From assembly GCA_030841965.1 (NCBI GenBank), contig JAUUSJ010000044.1:1-27386 (forward strand): DNA of 27,386 nucleotides, given 5' to 3'. Positions 1-7,578 of the stretch are shown one piece after another (the stretch's first letter is position 1; each line of letters begins with the position of its first letter). Under the pieces are notes generated by a model that did no database searches, was not told the origin of the DNA, and saw nothing but the letters and a program-made list of their open reading frames with translations. This stretch comes from Blautia sp. (GTDB lineage Bacteria > Bacillota > Clostridia > Lachnospirales > Lachnospiraceae). The position numbers and the translations under genes are program-made.

Positions 1-57
1 CTCTATCGTTTTTAGAGGACATATCTCCTACCTCTCTTCGCTGTGTACTGGCAAAAC
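1..57 (-). repeat. Partial copy A of the long-arm palindromic element
   Basis: This is the end of an element whose remainder lies left of the window. It carries the conserved core edge (CTCTATCG), one arm at 8-38, and an outer flank (ACTGGCAAAAC) that matches the outer flanks of the copies near 18830, 24430 and 25300 when reverse-complemented. The arm shares the inner AGGACATAT part with the other copies but differs in its outer part. No gene is visible here; the small open frames are side products of the repeat. Confidence 0.75.
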
Positions 58-111
58 ACTATAAATTTCTTTTTTGTAAGGATTGCTATTACACAGTTTA
101 TAATTGGAAAA

Positions 112-136
112 TACCTATAAAATATATTTATAGGTA
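112..136. other. Perfect AT-rich inverted repeat
   Basis: TACCTATAAA and TTTATAGGTA flank a 5-nt ATATA centre and form a perfect 10-bp palindrome. It lies about 120 bp beyond the end of the regulator/kinase operon. No T-run follows on the minus strand, so it is not a classical terminator. It could be a weak transcription end or a protein site. Its role is unknown. Confidence 0.35.
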
Positions 137-258
137 CGGTGATGATGCAAAATTTTTGTTGATTAAAAAAGATAGAAGAAAAGGCATTTCTTTGTTTTTC
201 ACAGCTACGATTCATTTTGCAAAAAATTTCTTTGTACTATATATTTTGTCAAAAATAA

Positions 259-1146
259 TTAAATATTTACTGACTCTATCTTTCTTTTCAATTTCTCCAG
301 CATCTCCTCTGCTCGCTCTTTCTCGTCTTCCTCTTTGGCTTGGAGCAGATATTGCACAGTCTGAAGTTGATTTCTCATGTCGTGCCGTAAATCCCTTGCT
401 TTTTCTCCATATTCTCTCGCCAATATATAGTAATCATACTGATATTTCTGTTCTAATCTCTCTCGCTCTAACTCAGTTTTCTTTTTCTGCTGGCGAATTA
501 TCTCGTAGAACATTTCGGTGGTTAAATAGTATCCAAATAACATCAAAATGCATGAAAAAGCGGTTACCATAATAATATATCTTGTCCCATTTTCTGAGAT
601 AAGATATAACATAAAGAAAAGAAAAACAAGTTCACATACTGCTAAGACACCTGAAATACCAACTAATAATTTTAATTCTCTGCTCTTTTTTCTGTTTTTG
701 ACTAATTGTATTATCACAATGAAAAAATAGGCGCCAAATGTATAGATAGTTCTTGCTATTACTGCATTTATTGTAATGCCATCACTCAAAAGAGACTTAA
801 CAAAATCAAAAGAAATTAAAAACCCCAAACTAACAAGCGCCACTTCTTCTAATGCAGCAAAAGCGAGAAAATATAGTAATCCTCTTTTTATATTTTGGGA
901 TACCGTACCATCCAAGGCAGAAATTACATACAAAAGCATCATCCCCATTCCACAGATAACAGCTGCAGGTGGTACTTTTGTCTGAATATAAGTTCCATTT
1001 ACATAATTTCCCGCTACAATCATAAATGTTAATAGATTACTTTTCATATAACCATATCTCGGATTCCATATTTTGTATATAAAATTATATATCATATAGC
1101 TTTGCACAGTGCTGACTAAAGCATTTGCTATCTGAATTAAACTCAT
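259..1146 (-). CDS. Histidine-box sensor subunit lacking an ATPase domain (split GHKL/AgrC-type kinase)
   Basis: A 295-residue membrane protein. About six hydrophobic segments fill residues ~1-210. A charged coiled stretch follows, then a helix with the phosphoacceptor box DLRHDMRNQLQTVQ, with the histidine at residue 255. The protein stops 40 residues later at KRKIESVNI, so the DHp-like dimerisation helix is present but there is no N-box, G-box or HATPase fold. Downstream DNA holds no frameshifted ATPase. It is the last gene of an operon after the LytTR regulator and an ATPase-bearing, His-less kinase (2-bp gap, GAGG upstream). A paralogue at 6235-7116 has the same length and ending, which argues that the short form is genuine. 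Inference: it senses a membrane signal (perhaps a peptide) and is phosphorylated in trans by the neighbouring kinase. The membrane location is predicted and the ligand unknown. Confidence 0.85.
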   Translation of the reverse strand: MSLIQIANALVSTVQSYMIYNFIYKIWNPRYGYMKSNLLTFMIVAGNYVNGTYIQTKVPPAAVICGMGMMLLYVISALDGTVSQNIKRGLLYFLAFAALEEVALVSLGFLISFDFVKSLLSDGITINAVIARTIYTFGAYFFIVIIQLVKNRKKSRELKLLVGISGVLAVCELVFLFFMLYLISENGTRYIIMVTAFSCILMLFGYYLTTEMFYEIIRQQKKKTELERERLEQKYQYDYYILAREYGEKARDLRHDMRNQLQTVQYLLQAKEEDEKERAEEMLEKLKRKIESVNI

Positions 1147-1148
1147 CT

Positions 1149-2336
1149 CTATTCTTCCCTCAAAAATACTGTTGTAATAACTTTATCTTCTTCTTGTCTC
1201 ATGTCCATATAACCGTCATACTTCTTTATCGTTTTTTCTACAATGCCAAGCCCTCTGCCGTGTTCCCCAATCTTGCCAGATTTTTTGGTGGTCTTATATC
1301 GCCCTTTTTTGTTTTTTGGGGGAAGATTCAGCGTTGGGTTTTCTATTTTCATTGCCAAATATCCGCCTCTGTGACCGATATTTACATATATTTTTTCATC
1401 TTGCGGTGATTTTTTCTCTCTTACTCTCTGGGTTGATTCGATTGCGTTATCTAAAAGATTTGTCACGATACAGCATAAATCAATATCATCTGCCTGCGTC
1501 TTGACAGTGGAGTCGACTTTGATTTGCATGTCTATGCCAAGTTTTTGTGCTTCTTCCTGTTTTAGGGAGAGCATTGTGTTTAAAACTGGGTCTTCACAGT
1601 AATAAACACGACCAATATGTCCGACTTCTTCTTCCATTTTTCTCAACATATTTTCCGCCTGATTTTTGTCCTCTGTATTTTGACCGTGAATTAATCTCTG
1701 CACAGTCTCTAACTGTTTTTGCATTTCTTTGGAAATCTGCCTGACGGATTCCGACTGTTCCTTCGCTAAAATATAATAGTCATGCTCATATTTTTCACTT
1801 AGAATCTTTTTTTCTTCTTCATTTTGACGATACTGGTTTTGTATCATACGCTCCATTAATAGTAGAGTGGCTCCATAGACAAATAAAATCATGACATTGC
1901 ATATCGTAACCATCCCGACCATTTCTCGAGTTAAGTTTTGAATATTCATTAAAAATAAATAATGATAAAATATAATCTGTCCGACTGCAAAAATGCAGGA
2001 AAGTATCATTAATAGCATCAAGCGCTCTCTCTTTTTTCTCTCCTGGAACATTTTATAAAAAATAAATATAAGATAGAGTATCAGATTATATACATTATTT
2101 TTAAGTATGTACTTAGCATAATTCCACTGTTCGCCAGATAAGGTATCCCTAAACTCTTTCATAATAATTTCAATTGTCCTGTTTGTGAGACAGTACAATA
2201 TGATACATAGGAATGCTGCTAAAATTAAATTTATTTTTCTTGTGTATTTTTTCTGTCGAAACTTCCAAATTAAAAAGGCGAAAAAGCAGAGCATTGGAAG
2301 CATTGCAAATATATTGCCCATCCTATATAAAATCAT
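1149..2336 (-). CDS. GHKL ATPase kinase subunit with the phosphoacceptor His replaced by Lys
   Basis: 395 residues. The N-terminal ~190 residues contain about six membrane segments. The following helix (HDYYILAKE...ISKEMQKQLETVQ) aligns without gaps to the histidine box of the neighbouring protein (YDYYILARE...LRHDMRNQLQTVQ), but the His is Lys203, the following Asp is Glu, and the box Asn is Lys. The C-terminal GHKL ATPase domain is intact, with N-box NLLDNAIE (~293-300) and G-box EHGRGLGIVEKT (~357 onward). It should therefore bind and hydrolyse ATP but cannot autophosphorylate on the usual residue. The start overlaps the end of the response regulator gene by ATGA, showing translational coupling. 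Relatives are AgrC-type HPK10 kinases. Inference: it is the catalytic half of a heterodimer with the 259-1146 product. Confidence 0.88.
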   Translation of the reverse strand: MILYRMGNIFAMLPMLCFFAFLIWKFRQKKYTRKINLILAAFLCIILYCLTNRTIEIIMKEFRDTLSGEQWNYAKYILKNNVYNLILYLIFIFYKMFQERKKRERLMLLMILSCIFAVGQIIFYHYLFLMNIQNLTREMVGMVTICNVMILFVYGATLLLMERMIQNQYRQNEEEKKILSEKYEHDYYILAKEQSESVRQISKEMQKQLETVQRLIHGQNTEDKNQAENMLRKMEEEVGHIGRVYYCEDPVLNTMLSLKQEEAQKLGIDMQIKVDSTVKTQADDIDLCCIVTNLLDNAIESTQRVREKKSPQDEKIYVNIGHRGGYLAMKIENPTLNLPPKNKKGRYKTTKKSGKIGEHGRGLGIVEKTIKKYDGYMDMRQEEDKVITTVFLREE

Positions 2337-3043
2337 AATCTTTTCTCCAAATATTGAAATATTATTCTTTTTGTGTCATTTATCTTTTTTTTGCTAATTG
2401 GAATTATCTTTTCATCCATCAGAATAATACTTTGCCCGTCCACGTAGCGGATGTATTTCATATGTACTAGAAAACTTTTATGACATCTGATAAAGTCTTT
2501 TCCCAACTGCTGTTCAAGCAAGTCCATCTTCTCATAATACTCTAACTCGCCGAACTTTCCGTAAAGTCGTATTTTCCTGCCAAAGCTTTCCGCATAGTGA
2601 ATATCATCCACAAAAACCTTGGTCAAATTTCTATCTTGCATAATAAAAAAGGACTTATGTTTTGTGTTAGAAATCTTATGTATTGCCTTATCCATCGCCT
2701 TTTTAAATATTTCTTGTCTAAGAGGCTTAATCAAAAAATAAATAGGGTCCGCCTCAAATGAATCTTCAAAATACTCCGTATATCCAGAGATGAAAATAAC
2801 AAAAATATTATCATAGCTTTTATTTAAAATTCTTGCAATCTCAATTCCATTGACATTTTTTAGTTTGATATCTAGAAAAATAATCTGTGGCTCTTTTCCG
2901 CGATACTCTTTCATCTTGCTCAATAATTCCAATCCCGACTCATAGCAGATAAACTGATACGCCTTTCCTTCTAAATACTCCTCTGTCCACTTTTGAATTA
3001 GAGAAGACATATTTTTATCATCGTCACATACTATAATCCGCAT
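2333..3043 (-). CDS. LytTR-family response regulator (AgrA-like)
   Basis: 236 residues: an N-terminal receiver domain and a C-terminal LytTR DNA-binding domain. Receiver signatures are the acidic cluster CDDD (residues 6-9), phospho-acceptor Asp58 in IIFLDIKL, Ser86 in FISGYTEY and Lys106 in FLIKPL. The LytTR half (from ~130) shows the typical FIRCHKSFLVHMKYIRYV stretch. It is the first gene of a three-gene operon with the two half-kinases, which fixes its partners. The start is supported by a G-rich site (AAGGGGAAG) a few bases upstream. LytTR regulators usually bind 9-bp direct repeats just upstream of weak promoters. Candidate targets are the shared promoters at ~6150-6205, 9668-9726 and 15452-15510. 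Confidence 0.93.
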   Translation of the reverse strand: MRIIVCDDDKNMSSLIQKWTEEYLEGKAYQFICYESGLELLSKMKEYRGKEPQIIFLDIKLKNVNGIEIARILNKSYDNIFVIFISGYTEYFEDSFEADPIYFLIKPLRQEIFKKAMDKAIHKISNTKHKSFFIMQDRNLTKVFVDDIHYAESFGRKIRLYGKFGELEYYEKMDLLEQQLGKDFIRCHKSFLVHMKYIRYVDGQSIILMDEKIIPISKKKINDTKRIIFQYLEKRL

Positions 3044-3429
3044 ACTACTTCCCCTTCTTTTTTCGTATCTAATATTTTCTCATATATCATTTTTAAAACT
3101 TTTTTTCACTTATAAATAATAAAAAAATATTTTTTTCTACATCATTTTGTATCTATGATATCACATTTTTTATATATTTTCTACTAAATTTGCTTTCGAT
3201 ATCTAAAAATACAACAGTTCAGCCTACTTTACCGCTTATTTTGCTGCGTATGAGGCTAAATTCTCGCTTATGACAGAACGCCATATACAAAGTACACAAA
3301 AAATCTTCGTTTTCAAACAGGTTTGGAACTCATATTTTTGTGATTTTGTACATGGCTGAACCGTTACCTAAAAAATTATAATTCTCTATAACTCCTATAT
3401 AAGAGGGGATGCCAACATAATGATATTTG
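3044..3429. repeat. Intergenic region with a ~150-bp composite palindrome (3213-3366)
   Basis: No gene is visible. AT-rich DNA upstream of the regulator operon presumably carries its promoter, but no convincing -35/-10 pair could be assigned. From 3213 to 3366 there are nested inverted repeats: AACAGTTCAGCC (3213-3224) pairs with GGCTGAACCGTT, and CCATATACAAAGTACACAAA (3281-3300) pairs imperfectly with TTTGTGATTTTGTACATGG. A ~55-nt side branch lies between the two left arms. The layout resembles a dispersed repeat or an RNA fold, not an operator. Confidence 0.55.
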
Positions 3430-4302
3430 TCACACAGACAGTATGATATTGATAAGTTTTAAGGTAGAATCTTCTTTTAGCATATATTGTTTTATTTTTA
3501 AGTCTTTCTCCACATTTGGATACACGATATCTGTTTTTATTTCTAATCCATACTCTTTTAACTCATCTTTTAATTTTTGTTTATATTTCTTGCTTTCTAC
3601 CGCATTGGTATAGTTATCTGACTCGTATAATTTAGTGCCTGTATCATAATAATCGTCACATGTATCCAGATTATGGGCAGTTTTATTCAAACGATATAAT
3701 GCCAAGCCAGAAGTATAGCCAGGGTCAAAAATTCCTTTTTCTAATGACAATGTATTATCTTTCTTGACACTTAGTATATAAAAATTCGCTCCTCCAATTC
3801 CTTCAATAGAACAAAATTCTTGAAGAATAATGTACTTTTGGTTCTTATATGTTTTTATATAAAATTGATAATTGAAATAAAGTTTATGATTAAAGGGTGA
3901 AATAAGCACAATATTATCACTCTCTATGACTTTTTCTTTTTGTTTGGAAAGAATTGCCATGCGTAAACAAGTATCTTCTTCACCTTCTTCTGTTTGGTCA
4001 TCTGAAATTACATCGTCTATATAAAATACAATGCATTCTTTTTTTCCATCATGATTCATATCTGTAGTATAAGTAGTAATAACTCCCTTTTGTTCCTGCC
4101 AATCTCCAGAGCCATTATTAAGCTTATTAATATTTTTCACTTCCCCGTATTTCGGTATCATAATTTTATTTACATATTCTTCGTATTGTTTCTTTATCGT
4201 GTCTTCCTTTTTATCAGCTGCAAAACTATCATTTGCATAAAAACAAATGCTCACAAGAATACAAATAAATGCCACTATAATTTTAGTACTTTTTTTCATC
4301 AC
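3430..4302 (-). CDS. Exported protein of unknown function with a calcium-loop-like motif
   Basis: 290 residues beginning MMKKSTK, a hydrophobic core (IIVAFICILVSICFYA) and a probable cleavage site after DSFAA, so a Sec signal peptide of about 29 residues. The mature part is lysine-rich and hydrophilic. It contains DMNHDGKKECIVF near residue 81, which matches a DxNxDG calcium-binding loop as in FG-GAP or dockerin-like proteins. No further family is recognised. An AGGAG site lies 9 bases before the first ATG. It sits 63 bp downstream of the BspA/DUF6273 gene on the same strand with no terminator seen between, so the two may be co-transcribed from the promoter near 6150. Role unknown. Confidence 0.75.
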   Translation of the reverse strand: MMKKSTKIIVAFICILVSICFYANDSFAADKKEDTIKKQYEEYVNKIMIPKYGEVKNINKLNNGSGDWQEQKGVITTYTTDMNHDGKKECIVFYIDDVISDDQTEEGEEDTCLRMAILSKQKEKVIESDNIVLISPFNHKLYFNYQFYIKTYKNQKYIILQEFCSIEGIGGANFYILSVKKDNTLSLEKGIFDPGYTSGLALYRLNKTAHNLDTCDDYYDTGTKLYESDNYTNAVESKKYKQKLKDELKEYGLEIKTDIVYPNVEKDLKIKQYMLKEDSTLKLINIILSV

Positions 4303-4365
4303 ATAATACTCCTTTTTAATCTATTATTTTTCTCCCTTATTAATATTTAATTCCACTAAAATGTA

Positions 4366-6090
4366 CTAATCTAATTTATCTTGCACCCATTCAGTCAAGC
4401 TTTGAATGAATTTTAGCGAAGTTTTAAATAATTTTCGTATTGGTGAAAATTTTGAGTCGTTCTCTTTCTCTTGTACATCCTTAAAATCTGATTGAATTTG
4501 GGCTACTTCATCCCCTGTACCATCGGAACACACTGTACCTGCATAGCTATATAATTCAGTATCTGAAAGGTCTAATTGCAATGCTGGACGTACACCAATA
4601 ACATAATTATCAATTGAACTTCCCTGTAAATACATGATTCCACTATCTAAGACGTAGGATATCACTGCATCTCCAGATATAGCATAAGCCGAACGTAACC
4701 ACCAAGCACAACTACCCATATATTCTGTATCTACCGCACTCATCACTCCCATTGCTTTTGCATATGTACTACTTTTACTTTGTCTTGCCTCGTCTTTTAC
4801 AATATTATCTTCTACAAAGCCATAAGATTTTGCCCTCTCTGTATCATATATATCAGTTGTGTCCAGAAGAAAAATTTTATCCTCTAAATTATGAATGCCA
4901 TAATTATTTATATCTGTTAAACAAATTGCCCTTTTCTCCTCATCAGAGAAGGCAAAATTGATAAAATTTTTATTCGTATAATCTTGATTTGGCTCATTGT
5001 ATTCTGCCCCATATCCGTTTAACCAGCTTCTTATACTACTATTTTCCCATGATAGTTTTATATGGTTTAGATTATATTTCTGGTTATCTAAGACGATATC
5101 TGCTAATAAAATCGCCTGTTCGCCCGATACATTGAGAACGCGCCACTTAATCGGCTCATACTTAAAGTAATGATAAGTCGTAGAATCTGACCAATCATAA
5201 CAGAGTTCTTCTCCTGTTGCTGCATAGACGGCATCCCCCGCTCTCATTCTACGGTAACGACTGCCATCTATCGTAATATCATTATTCACATCCCATTCTG
5301 TCGCATTTTGCAATTCTTCATATATAGCATCAGAACTTGTGACCTCAGATTGCGGGTAATTGCCAAACCAAACACAATCCCAAGTCACTTTCTGTCCAGC
5401 TTCCATGGAGAAATCTTCGACAATGCGAGGATTTCCAATATTAGTCACTGGAATTTCATTTGCGTCCATTTCTTCAACCGTAATAAATTTAATATTATGT
5501 TCTTTGGCATAAGTTTCAGCGTAGCTACCTTTATATCCCTTCATTACTACATTTTCAGAATATCCTTCACTTTTTAGGTCAAGTTTACCAGCAGATATAA
5601 AAATACTCTCTTCGATTTCTATTACACTAGCTGGAATCAAAACTTCCTCTAAATTTATGTCTCCCCAAAACTGCGCTGGACCTATACTCTCTAAAGTTTC
5701 TGGTAAACTAACAGATGATAAATTTTCTAAGTCTGCAAATGCACAAGCACCTAAACTTGTAACACCAGACTCCACTGTAATCTTTTGAATTCTGTCTGCG
5801 TATTTTGCCCAAGCTCTATTATAAAGTTCACTCTCGGGATAACTCGCCATTTGTCCATTTCCTGTTATAATAAGCTCCCCCGTGTCCCAAAAACTCCAAG
5901 TTAAATCTCCTAAATCTGGAGTATAAATACCTCCATCCTTACAATTACCTTGATCTACTAGTTTTGCAGCGCTTTGACCAGCTTTATTCTCCTCTGCTGC
6001 CATTACGTCTACAGACAATATACCGACAGTCAAGAAAAAGCAAAACATAATAAAGTATAATTTCGTTCCAATTTTTTGTTTCTCTTTCAT
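4366..6090 (-). CDS. Secreted BspA-like leucine-rich-repeat protein with DUF6273 domain
   Basis: 574 residues from the preferred start MKEKQKIG. An upstream in-frame ATG at 6096 directly abuts the AAAGGA site, so 6090 has the better spacing. A signal peptide (hydrophobic YFIMFCFFLTVGILSV) ends near VMAA. Residues ~45-200 are BspA-like: a SFWDTGELIITGNGQM lead-in, then LRR_5 repeats (GVTSLGACAFADLENLSSV) closing with the usual YKGSYAETYAKEHNIKF. Residues ~225-515 match DUF6273 as I recall it: WFGNYPQSE, YEPIKWRVL, SSIRSWLNG, FLLDTTD, SCAWWLRSA and GVRPALQLD. The C-terminal tail is basic and amphipathic with no LPXTG anchor. Probable extracellular adhesive or binding protein. The promoter belongs to the shared cassette following the histidine-only kinase gene. 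Confidence 0.88.
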   Translation of the reverse strand: MKEKQKIGTKLYFIMFCFFLTVGILSVDVMAAEENKAGQSAAKLVDQGNCKDGGIYTPDLGDLTWSFWDTGELIITGNGQMASYPESELYNRAWAKYADRIQKITVESGVTSLGACAFADLENLSSVSLPETLESIGPAQFWGDINLEEVLIPASVIEIEESIFISAGKLDLKSEGYSENVVMKGYKGSYAETYAKEHNIKFITVEEMDANEIPVTNIGNPRIVEDFSMEAGQKVTWDCVWFGNYPQSEVTSSDAIYEELQNATEWDVNNDITIDGSRYRRMRAGDAVYAATGEELCYDWSDSTTYHYFKYEPIKWRVLNVSGEQAILLADIVLDNQKYNLNHIKLSWENSSIRSWLNGYGAEYNEPNQDYTNKNFINFAFSDEEKRAICLTDINNYGIHNLEDKIFLLDTTDIYDTERAKSYGFVEDNIVKDEARQSKSSTYAKAMGVMSAVDTEYMGSCAWWLRSAYAISGDAVISYVLDSGIMYLQGSSIDNYVIGVRPALQLDLSDTELYSYAGTVCSDGTGDEVAQIQSDFKDVQEKENDSKFSPIRKLFKTSLKFIQSLTEWVQDKLD

Positions 6091-6146
6091 TTTCATTCCT
6101 TTCTTTAAAATAATTAATAATGCCTACATAGCAAGTGTATTAGTTT

Positions 6147-6205
6147 ATCATATCATACTTTTATTTCTCATCTCTCCTAATTGTAATAGGAGGTCACTTT
6201 GATGT
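6147..6205 (-). promoter_or_regulatory. Shared cassette promoter P1 with LytTR-like box
   Basis: On the minus strand an extended -10 TGATATGAT (hexamer at 6147-6152) has no recognisable -35. Twenty-three bases upstream lies ACAATTAGG (6176-6184), close to the LytTR half-site ACAGTTAGG. A further conserved ACATCAAAG (6197-6205) sits exactly 21 bp away, the spacing of AgrA-type repeats, though it matches the consensus poorly. The block is conserved in front of the BspA genes at 9609 and 15391. Inference: activated by the LytTR regulator at 2333-3043. Confidence 0.6.
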
Positions 6206-6243
6206 AAAAAAAATTAGAGAGATACCTGTTCTCTCTAATTTTT
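6204..6243 (-). terminator. Rho-independent terminator containing the stop codon of the kinase-like gene
   Basis: On the minus strand a perfect stem ATTAGAGAGA / TCTCTCTAAT with a 7-nt loop is followed by eight T. The stop codon TAG of the 6235-7116 gene is inside the left stem arm. The symmetrical A/T flanks could make it work in both directions. The same hairpin recurs at 9733-9759 and 17274-17299, and as a broken half at 15519. Confidence 0.88.
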
Positions 6244-7116
6244 CACTTCCTCTATCCTCTTTTTTAATTTCTCCACCATCTCCTCCGCTCGCTTTGTATC
6301 CTCTTCCGATTGAAACAAATATTGCACCGTCTGAAGCTGATTTCTCATATCATGTCGTAAATCTCTCGCCTTTTCTCCATACTCTCTCGCCAATATATAA
6401 TAATCATACTGATATTTCTGTTCCAATCTTTCCTTCTCCAATTTAGTTTTCTTTTTCTCCTGACGAATCATCTCATAAAACATTTCCATATTTAAATAGT
6501 ATCCAAATAACATCAAAATAGAAGAAAAAGCAGTTATCATTACAATATATCTCGTCTCATTTTCCGATACAGTATAAAATATGATAATAAAAAACAATTC
6601 AAATACTACTAGAATAGTCGAAATAATTACTAACAACTTTAAATCTCTACTCTTTTTCCAATTTATAACTAATTGTATTATCATCAAAAAAAAATAGACA
6701 ACAAATGTATAAATAATTCTTACTATTACTGTATTTGTCGTAGTCTCCTCCTTAAACATTGACTGAATAAAAGAAAAAGGAAACTGAAATGATAAGCTTA
6801 AAACTGACCCTGCTTCTATCGCACCTAAAATAATATAGTACAATATTCCTCTTTTTATATTTTGGAATACCGTACCTTCTAAGGCAAAAATTGCATACAA
6901 AATCATCATTCCTGCTAACCCAATAACTCCCACAATTGTCGGAGCTTTTATCTGAATATAGTTTCCATTTACATAAGCTCCCACCACAACCACAATTGTC
7001 AGTAGATTACTTCTAATATATCCATATCTCGGCTTCCATATTTTATATATAAAATTATATATTATATAACTTTGCACACAAATAATTAAAACATTTGCTA
7101 TTTGAATTGAATCCAT
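6235..7116 (-). CDS. Orphan histidine-box sensor subunit lacking an ATPase domain
   Basis: 293 residues from the preferred start MDSIQIAN, which aligns with MSLIQIAN of the 259-1146 paralogue. ATGs at 7131 and 7122 are alternatives with poorer spacing from GGGGGA. The protein is clearly homologous to the 259-1146 product over its whole length: about six membrane segments, then the identical box DLRHDMRNQLQTVQ with His255, and an early end at KKRIEEVKN. There is no ATPase domain and no kinase or regulator gene beside it. It is monocistronic, ending in its own terminator, and is followed by the promoter of the BspA/DUF6273 gene. Inference: an alternative sensor that borrows the ATPase subunit at 1149-2336; the linked secreted protein may be its output. 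Confidence 0.82.
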   Translation of the reverse strand: MDSIQIANVLIICVQSYIIYNFIYKIWKPRYGYIRSNLLTIVVVVGAYVNGNYIQIKAPTIVGVIGLAGMMILYAIFALEGTVFQNIKRGILYYIILGAIEAGSVLSLSFQFPFSFIQSMFKEETTTNTVIVRIIYTFVVYFFLMIIQLVINWKKSRDLKLLVIISTILVVFELFFIIIFYTVSENETRYIVMITAFSSILMLFGYYLNMEMFYEMIRQEKKKTKLEKERLEQKYQYDYYILAREYGEKARDLRHDMRNQLQTVQYLFQSEEDTKRAEEMVEKLKKRIEEVKN

Positions 7117-7131
7117 ACTCATTTCCCCCAT

Positions 7132-7470
7132 GCTACTATACTGACACCCTAACGACTAAAACACGACTTGTTCCTATGAAGAAAAATAAATTTTTATAAT
7201 AAATAACTATTAATTTCACTATAAATAATTATATCATAACTAATAATTATAAACATCTCTTTTTATTCTTCGATTACATAATTTCTTCTAATTTTACTAT
7301 TGAGGTTTTTACAAGCATTACTATCTCCTTCCAGAAATTTTCCTGCAAAATTTTTTATGTAATTATATAAAATGATGTTAAATATGATATGGGCTATGCA
7401 ATAAAAAGGAAATGTACAGACAAAAACCTTCTAATATCTAACATTTATCTAACATTGTTCCTGATAGCAA
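7132..7470. other. AT-rich intergenic region with no gene recognised
   Basis: Both strands are broken by frequent stops and no Shine-Dalgarno-supported frame is visible. It presumably carries the promoter of the 6235-7116 gene near its left edge, but several TATAAT-like strings occur and none is paired with a good -35. No LytTR-like cassette is found here. Confidence 0.5.
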
Positions 7471-7511
7471 AAAGCCAATCAATTGGATTTTACTCCCTCT
7501 TGATTGGCTTT
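7471..7511. terminator. Bidirectional terminator downstream of the BspA/InlB gene
   Basis: The stem AAAGCCAATCAA (7471-7482) / TTGATTGGCTTT (7500-7511) is perfect over 12 bp with an 18-nt loop. It is followed by TCTTAG on the plus strand and by an AT-rich stretch on the minus strand. The same hairpin with the same surrounding bases recurs at 11841-11887 and 16347-16393, marking the end of each duplicated unit. Confidence 0.75.
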
Positions 7512-7578
7512 CTTAGAAAAATCTTCCTAATCAATTTCAGAACTTATCAATTTTACCCCCTATTCGTTTCTCCTAAAA

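Noticed and set aside
156..572. Plus-strand frame opposite the end of the His-only sensor
   Set aside because: Hydrophobic shadow frame overlapping a well-supported gene; no ribosome site.
259..1146. The short kinase as a frameshift or sequencing artefact
   Set aside because: No ATPase-domain codons exist in any frame downstream, and an independent paralogue at 6235-7116 ends at the same place.
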